Part shown: in pieces, positions 25,028 through 32,502 of the stretch
How positions within the stretch are numbered: position 1 is the first letter of the stretch
Layout of the letters: every line of letters begins with the position of its first letter
Assembly (NCBI GenBank): GCA_041671025.1
Contig: JBAZCI010000004.1
Location: forward strand, 1-58,181
Origin: JBAZCI01 sp041671025
GTDB taxonomy: Bacteria; Patescibacteriota; Patescibacteriia; UBA10025
Direction: 5' to 3'
Length of the DNA stretch: 58,181 nt
Made by a program: the position numbers and the translations under genes
Notes under the pieces: generated by a model
Seen by the model: only the letters and a program-made list of their open reading frames with translations
What the model was told of the DNA's origin: nothing
Databases searched by the model: none

Positions 25028-25615
25028 CTATTTAATGGTATCCCGCGAGGAGGATATTCTGAACGCCAAATCGATATCAATTCCACAATATTGATATGGT
25101 AATGCTAGACGTTTTTCTATAATAATTTTATGACCCCTAGCACTTGATGAAGGGAAAAGGGTCATAAAATCAGTTGTATAGTTACGCGCAACTGCAAGAT
25201 ATTCTGCATTCAAAGTTTCCAGTAATTGATCAACTGGGATGATAATAGATCTTATATCATTAGACAAACTATTTATATTTTCTTCAGGTTCCTTTGGATG
25301 ACGAATAAAATTTAGAATTTCTCCTTTAATATATTCCCCTGAACCAAACAAATCTCTGGTTAGGGCCTTTTCAGGGAAACCATCATTAAGTCTAGTAAAT
25401 GCTGCTAGACCTTTGCGCATTTTTAAATTCATCTGACCAGATTCATGTAAAGTACCATCATTTTTTACTTCTCCTTTGCTTTCAACAAATATCTCACCCT
25501 TTTGATTTTGATTAATTACGTTAAATAAATACGTACCTTCTGCAGGCATTTTTTCACCCGTCAGCAATATAAATTCCCCACGATTAAATTGAATATAGAT
25601 CTTCAAGATCTTCAT
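25028..25615 (-). CDS. Orphan protein of the accessory region
   Basis: The protein has 195 aa and no recognised domain. The N-terminal 80 residues look beta-rich (RGEFILLTGEKMPAEGTYLF, GEIFVESKGEVKNDGTLHES); the rest is mixed. No membrane segment or signal peptide. The gene is clearly more A+T-rich than most of the window and is flanked by tRNA-3'-like repeats, which suggests acquisition by transfer. Confidence 0.5.
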   Translation of the reverse strand: MKILKIYIQFNRGEFILLTGEKMPAEGTYLFNVINQNQKGEIFVESKGEVKNDGTLHESGQMNLKMRKGLAAFTRLNDGFPEKALTRDLFGSGEYIKGEILNFIRHPKEPEENINSLSNDIRSIIIPVDQLLETLNAEYLAVARNYTTDFMTLFPSSSARGHKIIIEKRLALPYQYCGIDIDLAFRISSSRDTIK

Positions 25616-26171
25616 TTAATAAATACAATAACCATTTCATTGCTCACTGTAAAAAATCGACCAAAGTCTATTTGGAAACATGGAGTTAGCTGAGGCTAGC
25701 AAATGACGCAAGAACCAATTTCGTCAAACTCGTCTTCCCTAATAGACGGGCATTAACAGTGCATTGGTACTTATCCACTATGACTACCTATTACCGGGCA
25801 CTTGGCGGGAGCACGAGCCCCGCCGTTCGGTGGGATCTCGTCTCTTTTATTTATTGTTCTTGAGATTCTCACCTCGATAAAAAGGCTCAATCACAAAAAA
25901 CCCTTGGCGGGGCGTAGTAGAGGACGTTCGGACCTTTTTTCTAAAGGAGGTTGATTCCCTCAAATGTGAATCTTATAAATACTGGAACACAATGACAGAC
26001 CACTATGCTACTCATCACAGGACTCGTTATCTAGAAATCTCCAGATGACAGCAAAAATATTATGACACTGAAAAGCAATTCAAATCCAAAAATTACGACT
26101 AGACCTAATCGTTCTTCACGTTTATCAACCTTCATGCCAATTCAAGTCAAACTCGGGGATATCAATGGGAC
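25616..26171. other. 556-nt gap without a convincing gene
   Basis: A+T-rich, with no supported reading frame. It holds tRNA-3'-like repeat copy 3 and a hairpin closed by ACGAG/CTCGT around CCCGCC-GTTC-GGTGGG (about 25813-25840), followed by CTCTTTTATTT, which could be a plus-strand terminator or a small RNA end. Confidence 0.5.
25911..25944 (-). repeat. tRNA-3'-like repeat, copy 3
   Basis: On the minus strand this reads AAAAAAGGTCCGAACGTCCT, then CTACTACGCCCCGCC. It matches copy 2 through the GGTCCGAACGTCCT core. Confidence 0.6.
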
Positions 26172-26498
26172 TTAATCAAATTCTTTGATACTTGTCGACT
26201 CTAGCGGCCGCAGATGGCGTCGTGGGTTATGTTGTTGTTTTTTGACTAAAGCTAAGATTTGAGCGACTTCAGTGGGGATATTTTCAAAATTTATTTTCTT
26301 ATTGCTAAAGAATCCACTGAAGCGTTCTTGGAGTTTCAATAACTCATCAGCCGCAGATCGGGAAACAAACGTCATTCCAGAAAAATCTATTACAACACGA
26401 CGCTGGTTAAGTTTATCAACAAGTGTTTGCACAACCTCAACGATATCGCGAGAAGATAAGGTCGGGGCGACGGCTGACTTTAGCACTATTCTATTCAT
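26172..26498 (-). CDS. STAS-like (DUF4325-type) protein
   Basis: The protein has 108 aa. RRVVIDFSGMTFVSRSAADELLKL is the strand-turn-helix of STAS-like anti-sigma-antagonist folds (written here in part of the family pattern: DFSGM, then S and A at the turn). The following helices fit a complete domain. A -10 box TATACT lies 8 nt before the ATG at 26498, so it probably has its own leaderless transcript. The histidine-kinase-type ATPase gene lies upstream on the same strand, and the two probably act as a regulatory pair. Confidence 0.75.
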   Translation of the reverse strand: MNRIVLKSAVAPTLSSRDIVEVVQTLVDKLNQRRVVIDFSGMTFVSRSAADELLKLQERFSGFFSNKKINFENIPTEVAQILALVKKQQHNPRRHLRPLESTSIKEFD

Positions 26499-26540
26499 AC
26501 ATGTGTAGTATAGCACAGTTTCTTAGACCGAAAAAACACT

Positions 26541-27380
26541 CTATCGCAATATGTCCGTGATGTCAATGGGGGCGACAGGATATGGAATACGGTAAGAAAT
26601 AATAACTCCAGACCAATGAAACCCAGGTAGCTCAATCAACGATTGATTTACAGAGTTGCTATAAAGGGCAGCATCTCCCGTAACAAGCAGAAATTCCCCA
26701 TTAAGTTTTGTATTTACAATCTCTTTTGATGTATACAGACCCCAGCCACGACCTGTTTCGGTTACCTTCGTAGATGTTCCTTTGAGCGCCAATTCAATAG
26801 CCTCTTTAGAGCGCACATTGAGGTTCTTAATATCTCGGTATGATCCTGCAATTCCTCGGCCGGTATCAAGAATGCACATTTCGAATGATTTTTTCTTCGG
26901 GTAGTGCTGCGCGAAAAGCCACCCGTGATTTTTGTTACTGTGCTGAAAGATATTTTCGACAAGCTCGCTTATTGGCAATTGAAGAGCGCTGGCTACCCCT
27001 TCCACATTCCCCGCCCACCTATTAACGAGTTGATAGAATTTCCTCTCAAGAGCTTCACTCTTGATTGTATCAGTCTGAGTGATGTAGCCAATTGGTGAAT
27101 TGAAGTCAAACATATTCACTTCTTCGGCTTTTGTAATACCAAAGGGGAAATGTATTTTGTCGAGATATTCACGCACTTTTGGTGAAAGAGGTTCCTGAAC
27201 TTTACATTGGTAATCTCTAAGACATGCACTAATAGCAAGCAACGTTACTGGGCGGACGAAACGGCACAAAGAAAGATCCAACAAAGATGATTCGTTTAAT
27301 TCCTTCCCCTTAAATGAAAAGTACAGGGCTCTTAATTGATCCTTAAGCGAACTCGAAGCAGGTTCAAACATCGTTATCAT
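26541..27380 (-). CDS. HATPase_c (GHKL) regulatory ATPase
   Basis: This 279-aa protein has a C-terminal GHKL ATPase domain: N-box ELVENIFQHS, G1 ILDTGRGIAGS, and G2 TGRGWGLYTSKEIV. The N-terminal 130 residues include LDLSLCRFVRPVTLLAI, itself reminiscent of a STAS-like segment. No His-phosphotransfer or sensor domain is seen, so it is more like an RsbW/SpoIIAB-type switch than a sensor kinase. The DUF4325/STAS-like gene follows. The sequence shows the two ATP-binding boxes intact; the target is unknown. Confidence 0.8.
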   Translation of the reverse strand: MITMFEPASSSLKDQLRALYFSFKGKELNESSLLDLSLCRFVRPVTLLAISACLRDYQCKVQEPLSPKVREYLDKIHFPFGITKAEEVNMFDFNSPIGYITQTDTIKSEALERKFYQLVNRWAGNVEGVASALQLPISELVENIFQHSNKNHGWLFAQHYPKKKSFEMCILDTGRGIAGSYRDIKNLNVRSKEAIELALKGTSTKVTETGRGWGLYTSKEIVNTKLNGEFLLVTGDAALYSNSVNQSLIELPGFHWSGVIISYRIPYPVAPIDITDILR

Positions 27381-27458
27381 AGCACCTTTGATTAATTCTC
27401 CATATTATTATCCTAACATGGCAGAACGATCAAAGAAAGCTCGCAAATTCTGTGAAAT

Positions 27459-27498
27459 GTGTGTCAATTGTCTATATAGACACCTTCTGTGGAGAAAC
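27459..27498 (-). repeat. tRNA-Trp 3' flank shared with repeat copy 2
   Basis: This sequence directly downstream of tRNA-Trp recurs at 24830-24869 with about 80% identity and the same orientation. It contains the palindrome TGTCTATATAGACA, which is not conserved in the other copy. Confidence 0.65.
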
Positions 27499-27569
27499 GG
27501 GGGTACTAGGATTCGAACCTAGAATGACGGTTTTGGAGACCGGCGTGATAGCCGTTTCACTATACCCCC
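27498..27569 (-). tRNA. tRNA-Trp(CCA)
   Basis: Acceptor GGGGGTA/TACCCCC, anticodon loop CTCCAAA (CCA), T-arm CTAGGTTCGAATCCTAG and discriminator G. CCA is not encoded. Its 3' end and flank resemble repeats at 23.1, 24.9 and 25.9 kb. Confidence 0.95.
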
Positions 27570-27585
27570 ACAAAAGCAACGAATA

Positions 27586-27741
27586 CTATTTCGTTTCTTT
27601 GTGTACCTGGTGCTTGTCGCACCACTGACAGAACTTCTTGAGCTCAAGGCGGTTCTTCAGTTTTTTCTTATTCTTGAATGTGTGATAGTTAATCCGGTGA
27701 CAAACCGTGCATTCAAGCTTGGTGAGATTATCCTGAGACAT
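27586..27741 (-). CDS. rpmG: Ribosomal protein bL33
   Basis: The protein has 51 aa, the usual length. Two zinc-type cysteine pairs, CTVC and CQWC, frame the Lys-rich core (TFKNKKKLKNRLELKKF). bL33 sits in the 50S subunit near the E site. The gene lies immediately before tRNA-Trp, the classical order tRNA-Thr/Tyr/Thr ... rpmG, tRNA-Trp, although a four-helix-bundle gene intervenes and secE-nusG do not follow. Confidence 0.96.
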   Translation of the reverse strand: MSQDNLTKLECTVCHRINYHTFKNKKKLKNRLELKKFCQWCDKHQVHKETK

Positions 27742-27745
27742 AGCA

Positions 27746-27787
27746 GTTAAGTTAATTAAGTTAATTAAAGAATGATGAGTTAATTAA
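27746..27787. repeat. TTAATTAA-rich flank, left of the four-helix-bundle gene
   Basis: Three TTAATTAA palindromes occur within 42 nt. A similar stretch lies on the other side of the gene (28162-28208), so the gene is bracketed by related A+T-rich sequence. Confidence 0.55.
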
Positions 27788-28158
27788 GAAGTTTTATCTG
27801 TTTTGCGAGTCAAGTAGCCTATGTACCTATTTAAACCGACCAGCAATCCTTCATACTCCGTGTCGATTTGTCTAAATTTTACACTACTTATCAATTTAAG
27901 TCCTTCAGCAACTTTCAGATGACTGCGTGTTTCGAATATTTCCCCTCGCGCCTGGTACAGAACTCTTACCTTATCTTTGTATGAATATCTTCCTTGGCTT
28001 TCAGCAATATTTGCAACAATACCATTTGATGATCTTCGAAGCTGATCAACTAATATATATCTTTCAGAAGCGGGAAAATCTCGTGTACATGAATATATAA
28101 TGAGAACAAGCTCGTATGCTTTTTTCCAAATTTCTAAATTATGAAAAGAATCTGCCAC
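27784..28158 (-). CDS. Four-helix-bundle (23S rRNA IVP/S23) protein
   Basis: This 124-aa protein has family signatures: FHNLEIWKKAYELV at the start, FPASERYILVDQLRRSSNGIVANIAESQGR, and a final helical hairpin. The family was first found inside intervening sequences of 23S rRNA genes and is otherwise free-standing. Its function is unknown. It is placed between tRNA-Thr and rpmG in a neighbourhood otherwise of conserved order, and is bracketed by TTAATTAA-rich stretches, which suggests a later insertion. Confidence 0.93.
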   Translation of the reverse strand: MADSFHNLEIWKKAYELVLIIYSCTRDFPASERYILVDQLRRSSNGIVANIAESQGRYSYKDKVRVLYQARGEIFETRSHLKVAEGLKLISSVKFRQIDTEYEGLLVGLNRYIGYLTRKTDKTS

Positions 28159-28161
28159 ACC

Positions 28162-28208
28162 TTCTTAATAATTAACTGGATTAACTTTTTTTATTAATTA
28201 ACTAACCA
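28162..28208. repeat. TTAATTAA-rich flank, right of the four-helix-bundle gene
   Basis: Contains TTAATAATTAACT and ATTAATTAACTAACC, similar to the left flank. It ends 5 nt before tRNA-Thr(TGT). Confidence 0.5.
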
Positions 28209-28212
28209 CTGG

Positions 28213-28284
28213 AGCCGGTGGTCGGATTTGAACCGACGACCTACTGTTTACAAAACAGTTGCTCTACCACTGAGCTACACCGGC
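28213..28284 (-). tRNA. tRNA-Thr(TGT)
   Basis: Acceptor GCCGGTG/CACCGGC, anticodon stem CTGTT/AACAG with loop TTGTAAA region reading TGT, and T-arm GGTTCAAATCC. The discriminator is T. Confidence 0.94.
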
Positions 28285-28288
28285 AAAT

Positions 28289-28372
28289 TGGGCGGAGTAG
28301 GATTCGAACCTACGAAGGCCGGAGGCCAGCAGATTTACAGTCTGCCCCGGTTGACCGCTTCGGTATCCGCCC
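28289..28372 (-). tRNA. tRNA-Tyr(GTA)
   Basis: Acceptor GGGCGGA/TCCGCCC, anticodon stem GCAGA/TCTGC with loop CTGTAAA (GTA), and a long class II variable arm, 84 nt in all. The discriminator is A. Confidence 0.95.
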
Positions 28373-28396
28373 ATGATACGCGTATGTGGCATACAA

Positions 28397-28468
28397 AGCC
28401 GTTGGGCGGATTTGAACCGCCGACCTACTCCTTACCATGGAGTTGCTCTACCACTGAGCTACAACGGC
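28397..28468 (-). tRNA. tRNA-Thr(GGT)
   Basis: Acceptor GCCGTTG/CAACGGC, anticodon stem ACTCC/GGAGT with loop ATGGTAA (GGT), and T-arm GGTTCAAATCC. The discriminator is T. A disrupted copy of its 5' part lies just upstream. Confidence 0.95.
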
Positions 28469-28482
28469 ATAATGTGAACGTA

Positions 28483-28557
28483 CTCTACCACTGAGTCCCG
28501 ACGCGGTGCGGTCGGGATCCCGATTTCGCTTTTAGCGAACATCGGGACTACAACGGC
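28483..28557 (-). pseudogene. tRNA-Thr 5'-half relic split by a 52-bp palindromic insertion
   Basis: On the minus strand GCCGTTGTAG (28557-28548) and CTCAGTGGTAGAG (28495-28483) repeat the acceptor 5' strand and D-arm of tRNA-Thr(GGT). They are separated by exactly 52 extra bases. Rejoined, they match the intact gene without loss or gain. The anticodon arm, T-arm and 3' acceptor strand are absent. Confidence 0.75.
28496..28547. mobile_element. Double-hairpin palindromic insert (REP/MITE-like)
   Basis: Two adjacent inverted repeats: TCCCGAC-n8-GTCGGGA (28496-28517) and TCCCGAT-n16-ATCGGGA with an inner TTCGC/GCGAA (28518-28547). It interrupts the tRNA relic cleanly and shows no target duplication. 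Confidence 0.55.
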
Positions 28558-28570
28558 ATGACCGCCGATA

Positions 28571-29470
28571 CTACTTTTTTTTCAATAAGCTGTCAAGACG
28601 TTCTTCAAATTCGGGAAGTTTCTGGTTTTCTTCGTTCACTTCACGCAAACGTCCGATCGTTTCTTTGGCCACCTGGGCATTTTTCATATTCAGCGCGTGT
28701 TCGATCAGTGCGTCCAAATTGCGCGGATTGTTCGGCTCAAGTTTTACCGCCTCCTGAAAACTGCGCAGTGCAGATTCATTGTCATGAAGGTTCGCGTACG
28801 TTTCGCCAAGATCAATATGGTGGTCGGCAATCTGACTGTTATATTGGACAGATGCGAGATACTCATCGCGCGCTTCTTCGAACCTTCCCATAGCCGTTGC
28901 AATCCTGCCCAGGCTCGCGTGTGTACTATCATCCCCCTGATTCAATTTGAGTGCGTAGGTAAACACTTCTTTCGCGTGTTCATAATCCTTCATACCCGTG
29001 TACACGTCTCCCAAACTTTTATACGCTGATACGGACTTTGGGTCCAGACTGATTACTTCGATAAACTTTTTTTCGGCATCACCGTATTCCGCATTTCTAA
29101 AACACTCAGCGCCCTCTTCCATCAGCCGCCTGATCTGCTGTTCACGTTCAACCTTATTTGTAGAGGACAATGCCTGTGTGGGAACCTGGTACTTACTCTC
29201 CAGCGCCCGTATCCACATGCGCATGCGGTGAATCGAGCTCAGCGCAATCACCTGTAGCGGTTTTGTATACTTCTGCACGCGAGAAATAAATGTAGTCACC
29301 TTTCGTGAAAGACGCCGTTCGATGAGGACCGCCTTTACCTGGCTGTGTTTATGCTGAGGTAGATCCGTAACATTTAACGATGCCAGTACGGGAAATTTTC
29401 TGCCCAGCACAACAAGCACGATGCCGACGCACAGCACGATGATTCCGATCGCTATATAATCGAGAATCAT
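28571..29470 (-). CDS. Membrane-anchored TPR protein
   Basis: The protein has 299 aa. One N-terminal membrane helix (about 3-23), a basic helical region (about 40-100), and then four to five tetratricopeptide repeats (about 115-275), for example AYKSLGDVYTGMKDYEHAKEV and DHHIDLGETYANLHDNESAL. TPR arrays serve as docking platforms, and this one faces the cytoplasm if the N-terminus is outside. The partner is unknown. The gene lies 17 nt after tsf and may be co-transcribed with rpsB-tsf. Confidence 0.85.
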   Translation of the reverse strand: MILDYIAIGIIVLCVGIVLVVLGRKFPVLASLNVTDLPQHKHSQVKAVLIERRLSRKVTTFISRVQKYTKPLQVIALSSIHRMRMWIRALESKYQVPTQALSSTNKVEREQQIRRLMEEGAECFRNAEYGDAEKKFIEVISLDPKSVSAYKSLGDVYTGMKDYEHAKEVFTYALKLNQGDDSTHASLGRIATAMGRFEEARDEYLASVQYNSQIADHHIDLGETYANLHDNESALRSFQEAVKLEPNNPRNLDALIEHALNMKNAQVAKETIGRLREVNEENQKLPEFEERLDSLLKKK

Positions 29471-29487
29471 AGGGAAACGAGCTCTAA

Positions 29488-30078
29488 TTAAAGACTAATG
29501 ACACTAAAACTCACGATGCGAATATTCTCCCCGAGACGGGCGACATATTCTTTGAGCACATCGTCAACGCTTTTCGTATCATCCTTCACAAAGGGCTGGC
29601 GGAGAAGACAGATTTCACGATACCACGCCTGCAGTTTCCCTTTGACGATTGTGTCATGCAACTTCTCTGGTTTGCCATCCGCTTTTACCTGCTCCATGAA
29701 CACGGCAGTTTCTTTAGCAACAATGTCTGCAGGGATCTGTGATTCGTCGACATAGCGCGGCCGAAGCGCAACAATATGCATCGCGATGTCATGGCCGAGC
29801 GTATCAAAGTCCTCTGTACGAGCAACAAAGTCAGTCTCGCACGCAATCGCAACCAATGCGCCGGATCGCGCATCTGTATGAATGTAGGATCCAATGCGGC
29901 CTTCGCTTGTTTTACGTTCGCCTACTTTTTGGGCAAGTTTTTTACCGGCTTTTCGAAGCAGGTCGATCGCCTTGTCCATATCGCCATTGCTGCCCTGAAG
30001 CGCCTTTTTCACTTCCATGATACCGGCGCCGGTCGCCTCACGTAATTTTTGAATGTCTTGGGTTGAAATCGTAGACAT
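29488..30078 (-). CDS. tsf: Elongation factor Ts
   Basis: The 196-aa protein begins with the UBA-like domain (IQKLREATGAGIMEVKKAL) and carries the core motif ACETDFVAR. EF-Ts exchanges GDP for GTP on EF-Tu. At 196 aa it is of the short class with a single reduced dimerisation domain, compared with about 280-300 aa in many bacteria. It follows rpsB by 9 nt, the standard order. Confidence 0.96.
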   Translation of the reverse strand: MSTISTQDIQKLREATGAGIMEVKKALQGSNGDMDKAIDLLRKAGKKLAQKVGERKTSEGRIGSYIHTDARSGALVAIACETDFVARTEDFDTLGHDIAMHIVALRPRYVDESQIPADIVAKETAVFMEQVKADGKPEKLHDTIVKGKLQAWYREICLLRQPFVKDDTKSVDDVLKEYVARLGENIRIVSFSVISL

Positions 30079-30087
30079 AGATTGATC

Positions 30088-30864
30088 TTATACCGCATCA
30101 ACCTTTGCCGGCTCTTCTCCGGATACCGGTGCAGGTACCGTTGGTTGTACAGAAACCGCAGGAGCTACAGCAGCTTGCGCCCGAACAGCCTTGCCTTCCT
30201 CGACTGCTTCAGCCATCAAAGTAATAAAGAGCTCCAGGGATTTTGTCGCATCGTCATTTGCCGGTATTGGATAATCGACAAGCTGCGGGTTCGCATTCGA
30301 ATCAACAAGAGCGACAATAGGGACATGCATTTTCTTTGCCTCGCGAACCGCTGTTCCCTCTTGTTTCACGTCCTCAACAAAAAGTACATCCGGAATCTTC
30401 TCAAGATTTTCAATGCCTCCGATACACAATTCAAGGCGTGCGATTTCACGTTCTAAATCAAGCTGTTCTTTTTTGGTATACTTCGAAAAATCACCTGCAT
30501 CACGGTCAATACGCAGTTGTTTTAGTTTCTTGATTAATTTAGAAATCGTTGCAAAATTGGTCAGAGTGCCGCCCAGCCAACGCTGGATAACATACGGCAT
30601 ATGAACCCGTTCTGCCGCTTCACGAATCATCGGCTGTGCCTGCCGTTTTGTGCCGATAAAAAGGATGTTTGCACCCTCTGCGGCCTTCTGCTTGATGAAC
30701 GCATACGCCTCCGCGAGCTTTTCCGACGTTTTCTCAAGGTTGATGATGTGGATCCCCTGACGGGCCGTAAAAATATACGGCTTCATCTTAGGATGCCACC
30801 GCGATTCGCGATGTCCAAAATGGACGCCGCGTTTCAGCATTTCGAGCTGTGATACTTCACGCAT
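30088..30864 (-). CDS. rpsB: Ribosomal protein uS2
   Basis: This 258-aa protein shows the S2 signatures HFGHRESRWHPKMKPYIF, FIGTKRQAQ, RWLGGTLTNF and an Ala/Val/Pro-rich C-terminal tail. It binds the head of the 30S subunit near the bS1 site. An AAAGGAATC ribosome binding site precedes the ATG. The 5' leader folds into a long structured element that may mediate S2 autoregulation. Confidence 0.97.
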   Translation of the reverse strand: MREVSQLEMLKRGVHFGHRESRWHPKMKPYIFTARQGIHIINLEKTSEKLAEAYAFIKQKAAEGANILFIGTKRQAQPMIREAAERVHMPYVIQRWLGGTLTNFATISKLIKKLKQLRIDRDAGDFSKYTKKEQLDLEREIARLELCIGGIENLEKIPDVLFVEDVKQEGTAVREAKKMHVPIVALVDSNANPQLVDYPIPANDDATKSLELFITLMAEAVEEGKAVRAQAAVAPAVSVQPTVPAPVSGEEPAKVDAV

Positions 30865-30881
30865 ATAGATTCCTTTCGTCC

Positions 30882-30966
30882 TCTATCGCTCCATCATCGA
30901 TGAATATCCATTCGGCGCGCCGTCCAGTGCGCCGTACGGCCAGGATCATCGACTGTACCAGAGCGA
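30882..30966 (-). promoter_or_regulatory. Structured rpsB leader, candidate autoregulatory RNA
   Basis: On the minus strand TATCGCTC pairs with GAGCGATA, TCGATGATCC with GGATATTCATCGA (internal loop), and an inner G+C-rich hairpin GGCGC/GCGCC caps the structure. The element ends about 20 nt before the rpsB start. Autoregulatory rpsB leaders are known in other bacteria; I cannot assign this one to a class. Confidence 0.55.
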
Positions 30967-31079
30967 TATGAGAGATACTAATAATAAATACACACGAGGG
31001 CTGGTTTTTCTAGAACCCTCGGGACAAGTGCGAAGTGGATAGTACCACAGACCCCAAAATAACGCAAGATCGGCCCGTC

Positions 31080-31108
31080 TTGACAGTACAACACGCATAC
31101 GATATCAT
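31080..31108 (+). promoter_or_regulatory. rpmE promoter
   Basis: Consensus TTGACA (31080-31085), a 17-nt spacer and TATCAT (31103-31108). The rpmE start is 30 nt downstream. Confidence 0.75.
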
Positions 31109-31137
31109 AGAGACTACATTATTTTGACTTATCTGCA

Positions 31138-31392
31138 ATGAAAAAAGAAATCCATCCGCAATATTTTGAAGAAGCTAAGGTCGTATGCGCATGCGGCAAC
31201 ACATTCGTCACTGGGTCAACCGTATCCGAAATTCACGTTGAAATTTGCTCAAATTGCCATCCTTTTTATACGGGGAAACAAAAGTTCGTTGATACCCAGA
31301 AACGACTGAATCGCTTCCATAAACTCCGCGAAAAAGCGACTGTTTTTGCAAAGGAGCACAAAGCGAAAAAACCACGGACAAAGAAGAAATAA
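31138..31392 (+). CDS. rpmE: Ribosomal protein bL31, zinc-binding type
   Basis: The 84-aa protein begins MKKEIHPQYFE and holds the cysteines CAC and CSNCHPF, as in the zinc-binding (C+) form of bL31. bL31 bridges the ribosomal subunits. The Lys-rich C-terminal extension (about residues 68-84) is longer than in the common 66-70 aa form. Confidence 0.95.
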   Translation: MKKEIHPQYFEEAKVVCACGNTFVTGSTVSEIHVEICSNCHPFYTGKQKFVDTQKRLNRFHKLREKATVFAKEHKAKKPRTKKK

Positions 31393-31417
31393 CTGCCCTC
31401 CTTTTTATTGGTCTCTC

Positions 31418-31446
31418 TTGAGGATAAGAGCTTTTTTTCGTATACT
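31418..31446 (+). promoter_or_regulatory. prfA promoter, leaderless arrangement
   Basis: TTGAGG (31418-31423), a 17-nt spacer and TATACT (31441-31446). The prfA ATG at 31453 lies 6 nt after the -10 box. Confidence 0.55.
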
Positions 31447-31452
31447 CCGTAT

Positions 31453-32502
31453 ATGACTATCGACATTCACGCAATTCGCGCGCGTCACGATGAACTCGAA
31501 CGGACCCTCCAGGATCCGGAAGTTTTTCGCGACCGTCAAAAAGCAGAGTCAATTTCAAAAGAGTACCATGAAACTGAGGATCTCCTACGGCTTCACGACG
31601 AAAGTACTGCGCTCGAAGTATCAATACAAGAAACCCGGTCGCTTCTGGAACAGGCGACCGACAATGAACTCCGCCAGATTGCCCAAGAAGAGCTTACCGA
31701 TCTTGAACGCAAGCATAGGGATGTCGCCCAACGTCTTGAGGAACTTGCCTCTCCTGCAGATCCTCTCGATACAAAAGATATAATCATGGAAATTCGTGCG
31801 GGCGCAGGCGGTGACGAGGCGTCATTATTCGCAGCTGAGCTGTTTCGCATGTACCAGCACTATGCCGAGCGAATGAAGTGGACCACCCATTTAATCTCAT
31901 CAAGCCATATCGGCATCGGCGGTTTAAAAGAAGTTATCTTTGAAATCAAGGGAAAAAATGCGTACTCGCGCCTTAAATACGAGATGGGCGTTCATCGCGT
32001 TCAGCGGGTTCCTGAAACGGAAAAATCGGGTCGCGTCCACACGTCGACTGTTACGGTTGTAGTCATGCCCGCAGTTGAAGATGTCGATGTAGTGCTCAAG
32101 CCCGAGGATCTCAATATTGAGGCAACGACATCAAGCGGACACGGCGGCCAAAGTGTAAACACCACGTATTCTGCCGTTCGTATCACGCACATCCCGACAG
32201 GCCTGGTAGTCACCTGCCAGGACGAGCGCTCCCAGAAACAAAACAGAGAAAAAGCGCTTCAGGTGTTGCGCTCGCGTTTATTCGCGTTGGAAGAAGAAAA
32301 GCGACGGAATGCGCTTTCGCAGGAGCGCAAAAGCCAGATTGGCACAGGAGATCGCAGTGAAAAAATTCGGACGTACAATTTTCCCCAGGACCGGATTACC
32401 GACCACCGTATCAAGCAAAACTTTCACGCGATCATGCACGTACTCGAGGGTGAACTGGATCCGCTGATTGACGCGCTTAAAACTGCAGAGCAGAGTTCAT
32501 GA
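31453..32502 (+). CDS. prfA: Peptide chain release factor 1
   Basis: The 349-aa protein has the codon-recognition region with GVHRVQRVPETEKSGRVHTS and the catalytic GGQ (231-233) inside SSGHGGQSVNTT. RF1 terminates translation at UAA and UAG. I chose the ATG at 31453; the upstream in-frame start at 31408 would precede the promoter. It overlaps prmC by 4 nt; PrmC methylates the GGQ glutamine, so the pair is functionally coupled. Confidence 0.96.
   Translation: MTIDIHAIRARHDELERTLQDPEVFRDRQKAESISKEYHETEDLLRLHDESTALEVSIQETRSLLEQATDNELRQIAQEELTDLERKHRDVAQRLEELASPADPLDTKDIIMEIRAGAGGDEASLFAAELFRMYQHYAERMKWTTHLISSSHIGIGGLKEVIFEIKGKNAYSRLKYEMGVHRVQRVPETEKSGRVHTSTVTVVVMPAVEDVDVVLKPEDLNIEATTSSGHGGQSVNTTYSAVRITHIPTGLVVTCQDERSQKQNREKALQVLRSRLFALEEEKRRNALSQERKSQIGTGDRSEKIRTYNFPQDRITDHRIKQNFHAIMHVLEGELDPLIDALKTAEQSS

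Noticed and set aside
23127..25944. The repeats as remnants of 23S rRNA (a TAGTAC...GGAC resemblance)
   Set aside because: The match is short and out of register. The flank shared with tRNA-Trp explains copy 2 much better.
27746..28208. A CRISPR or tandem repeat array made of TTAATTAA units
   Set aside because: Units are very short, irregular and lack spacers.
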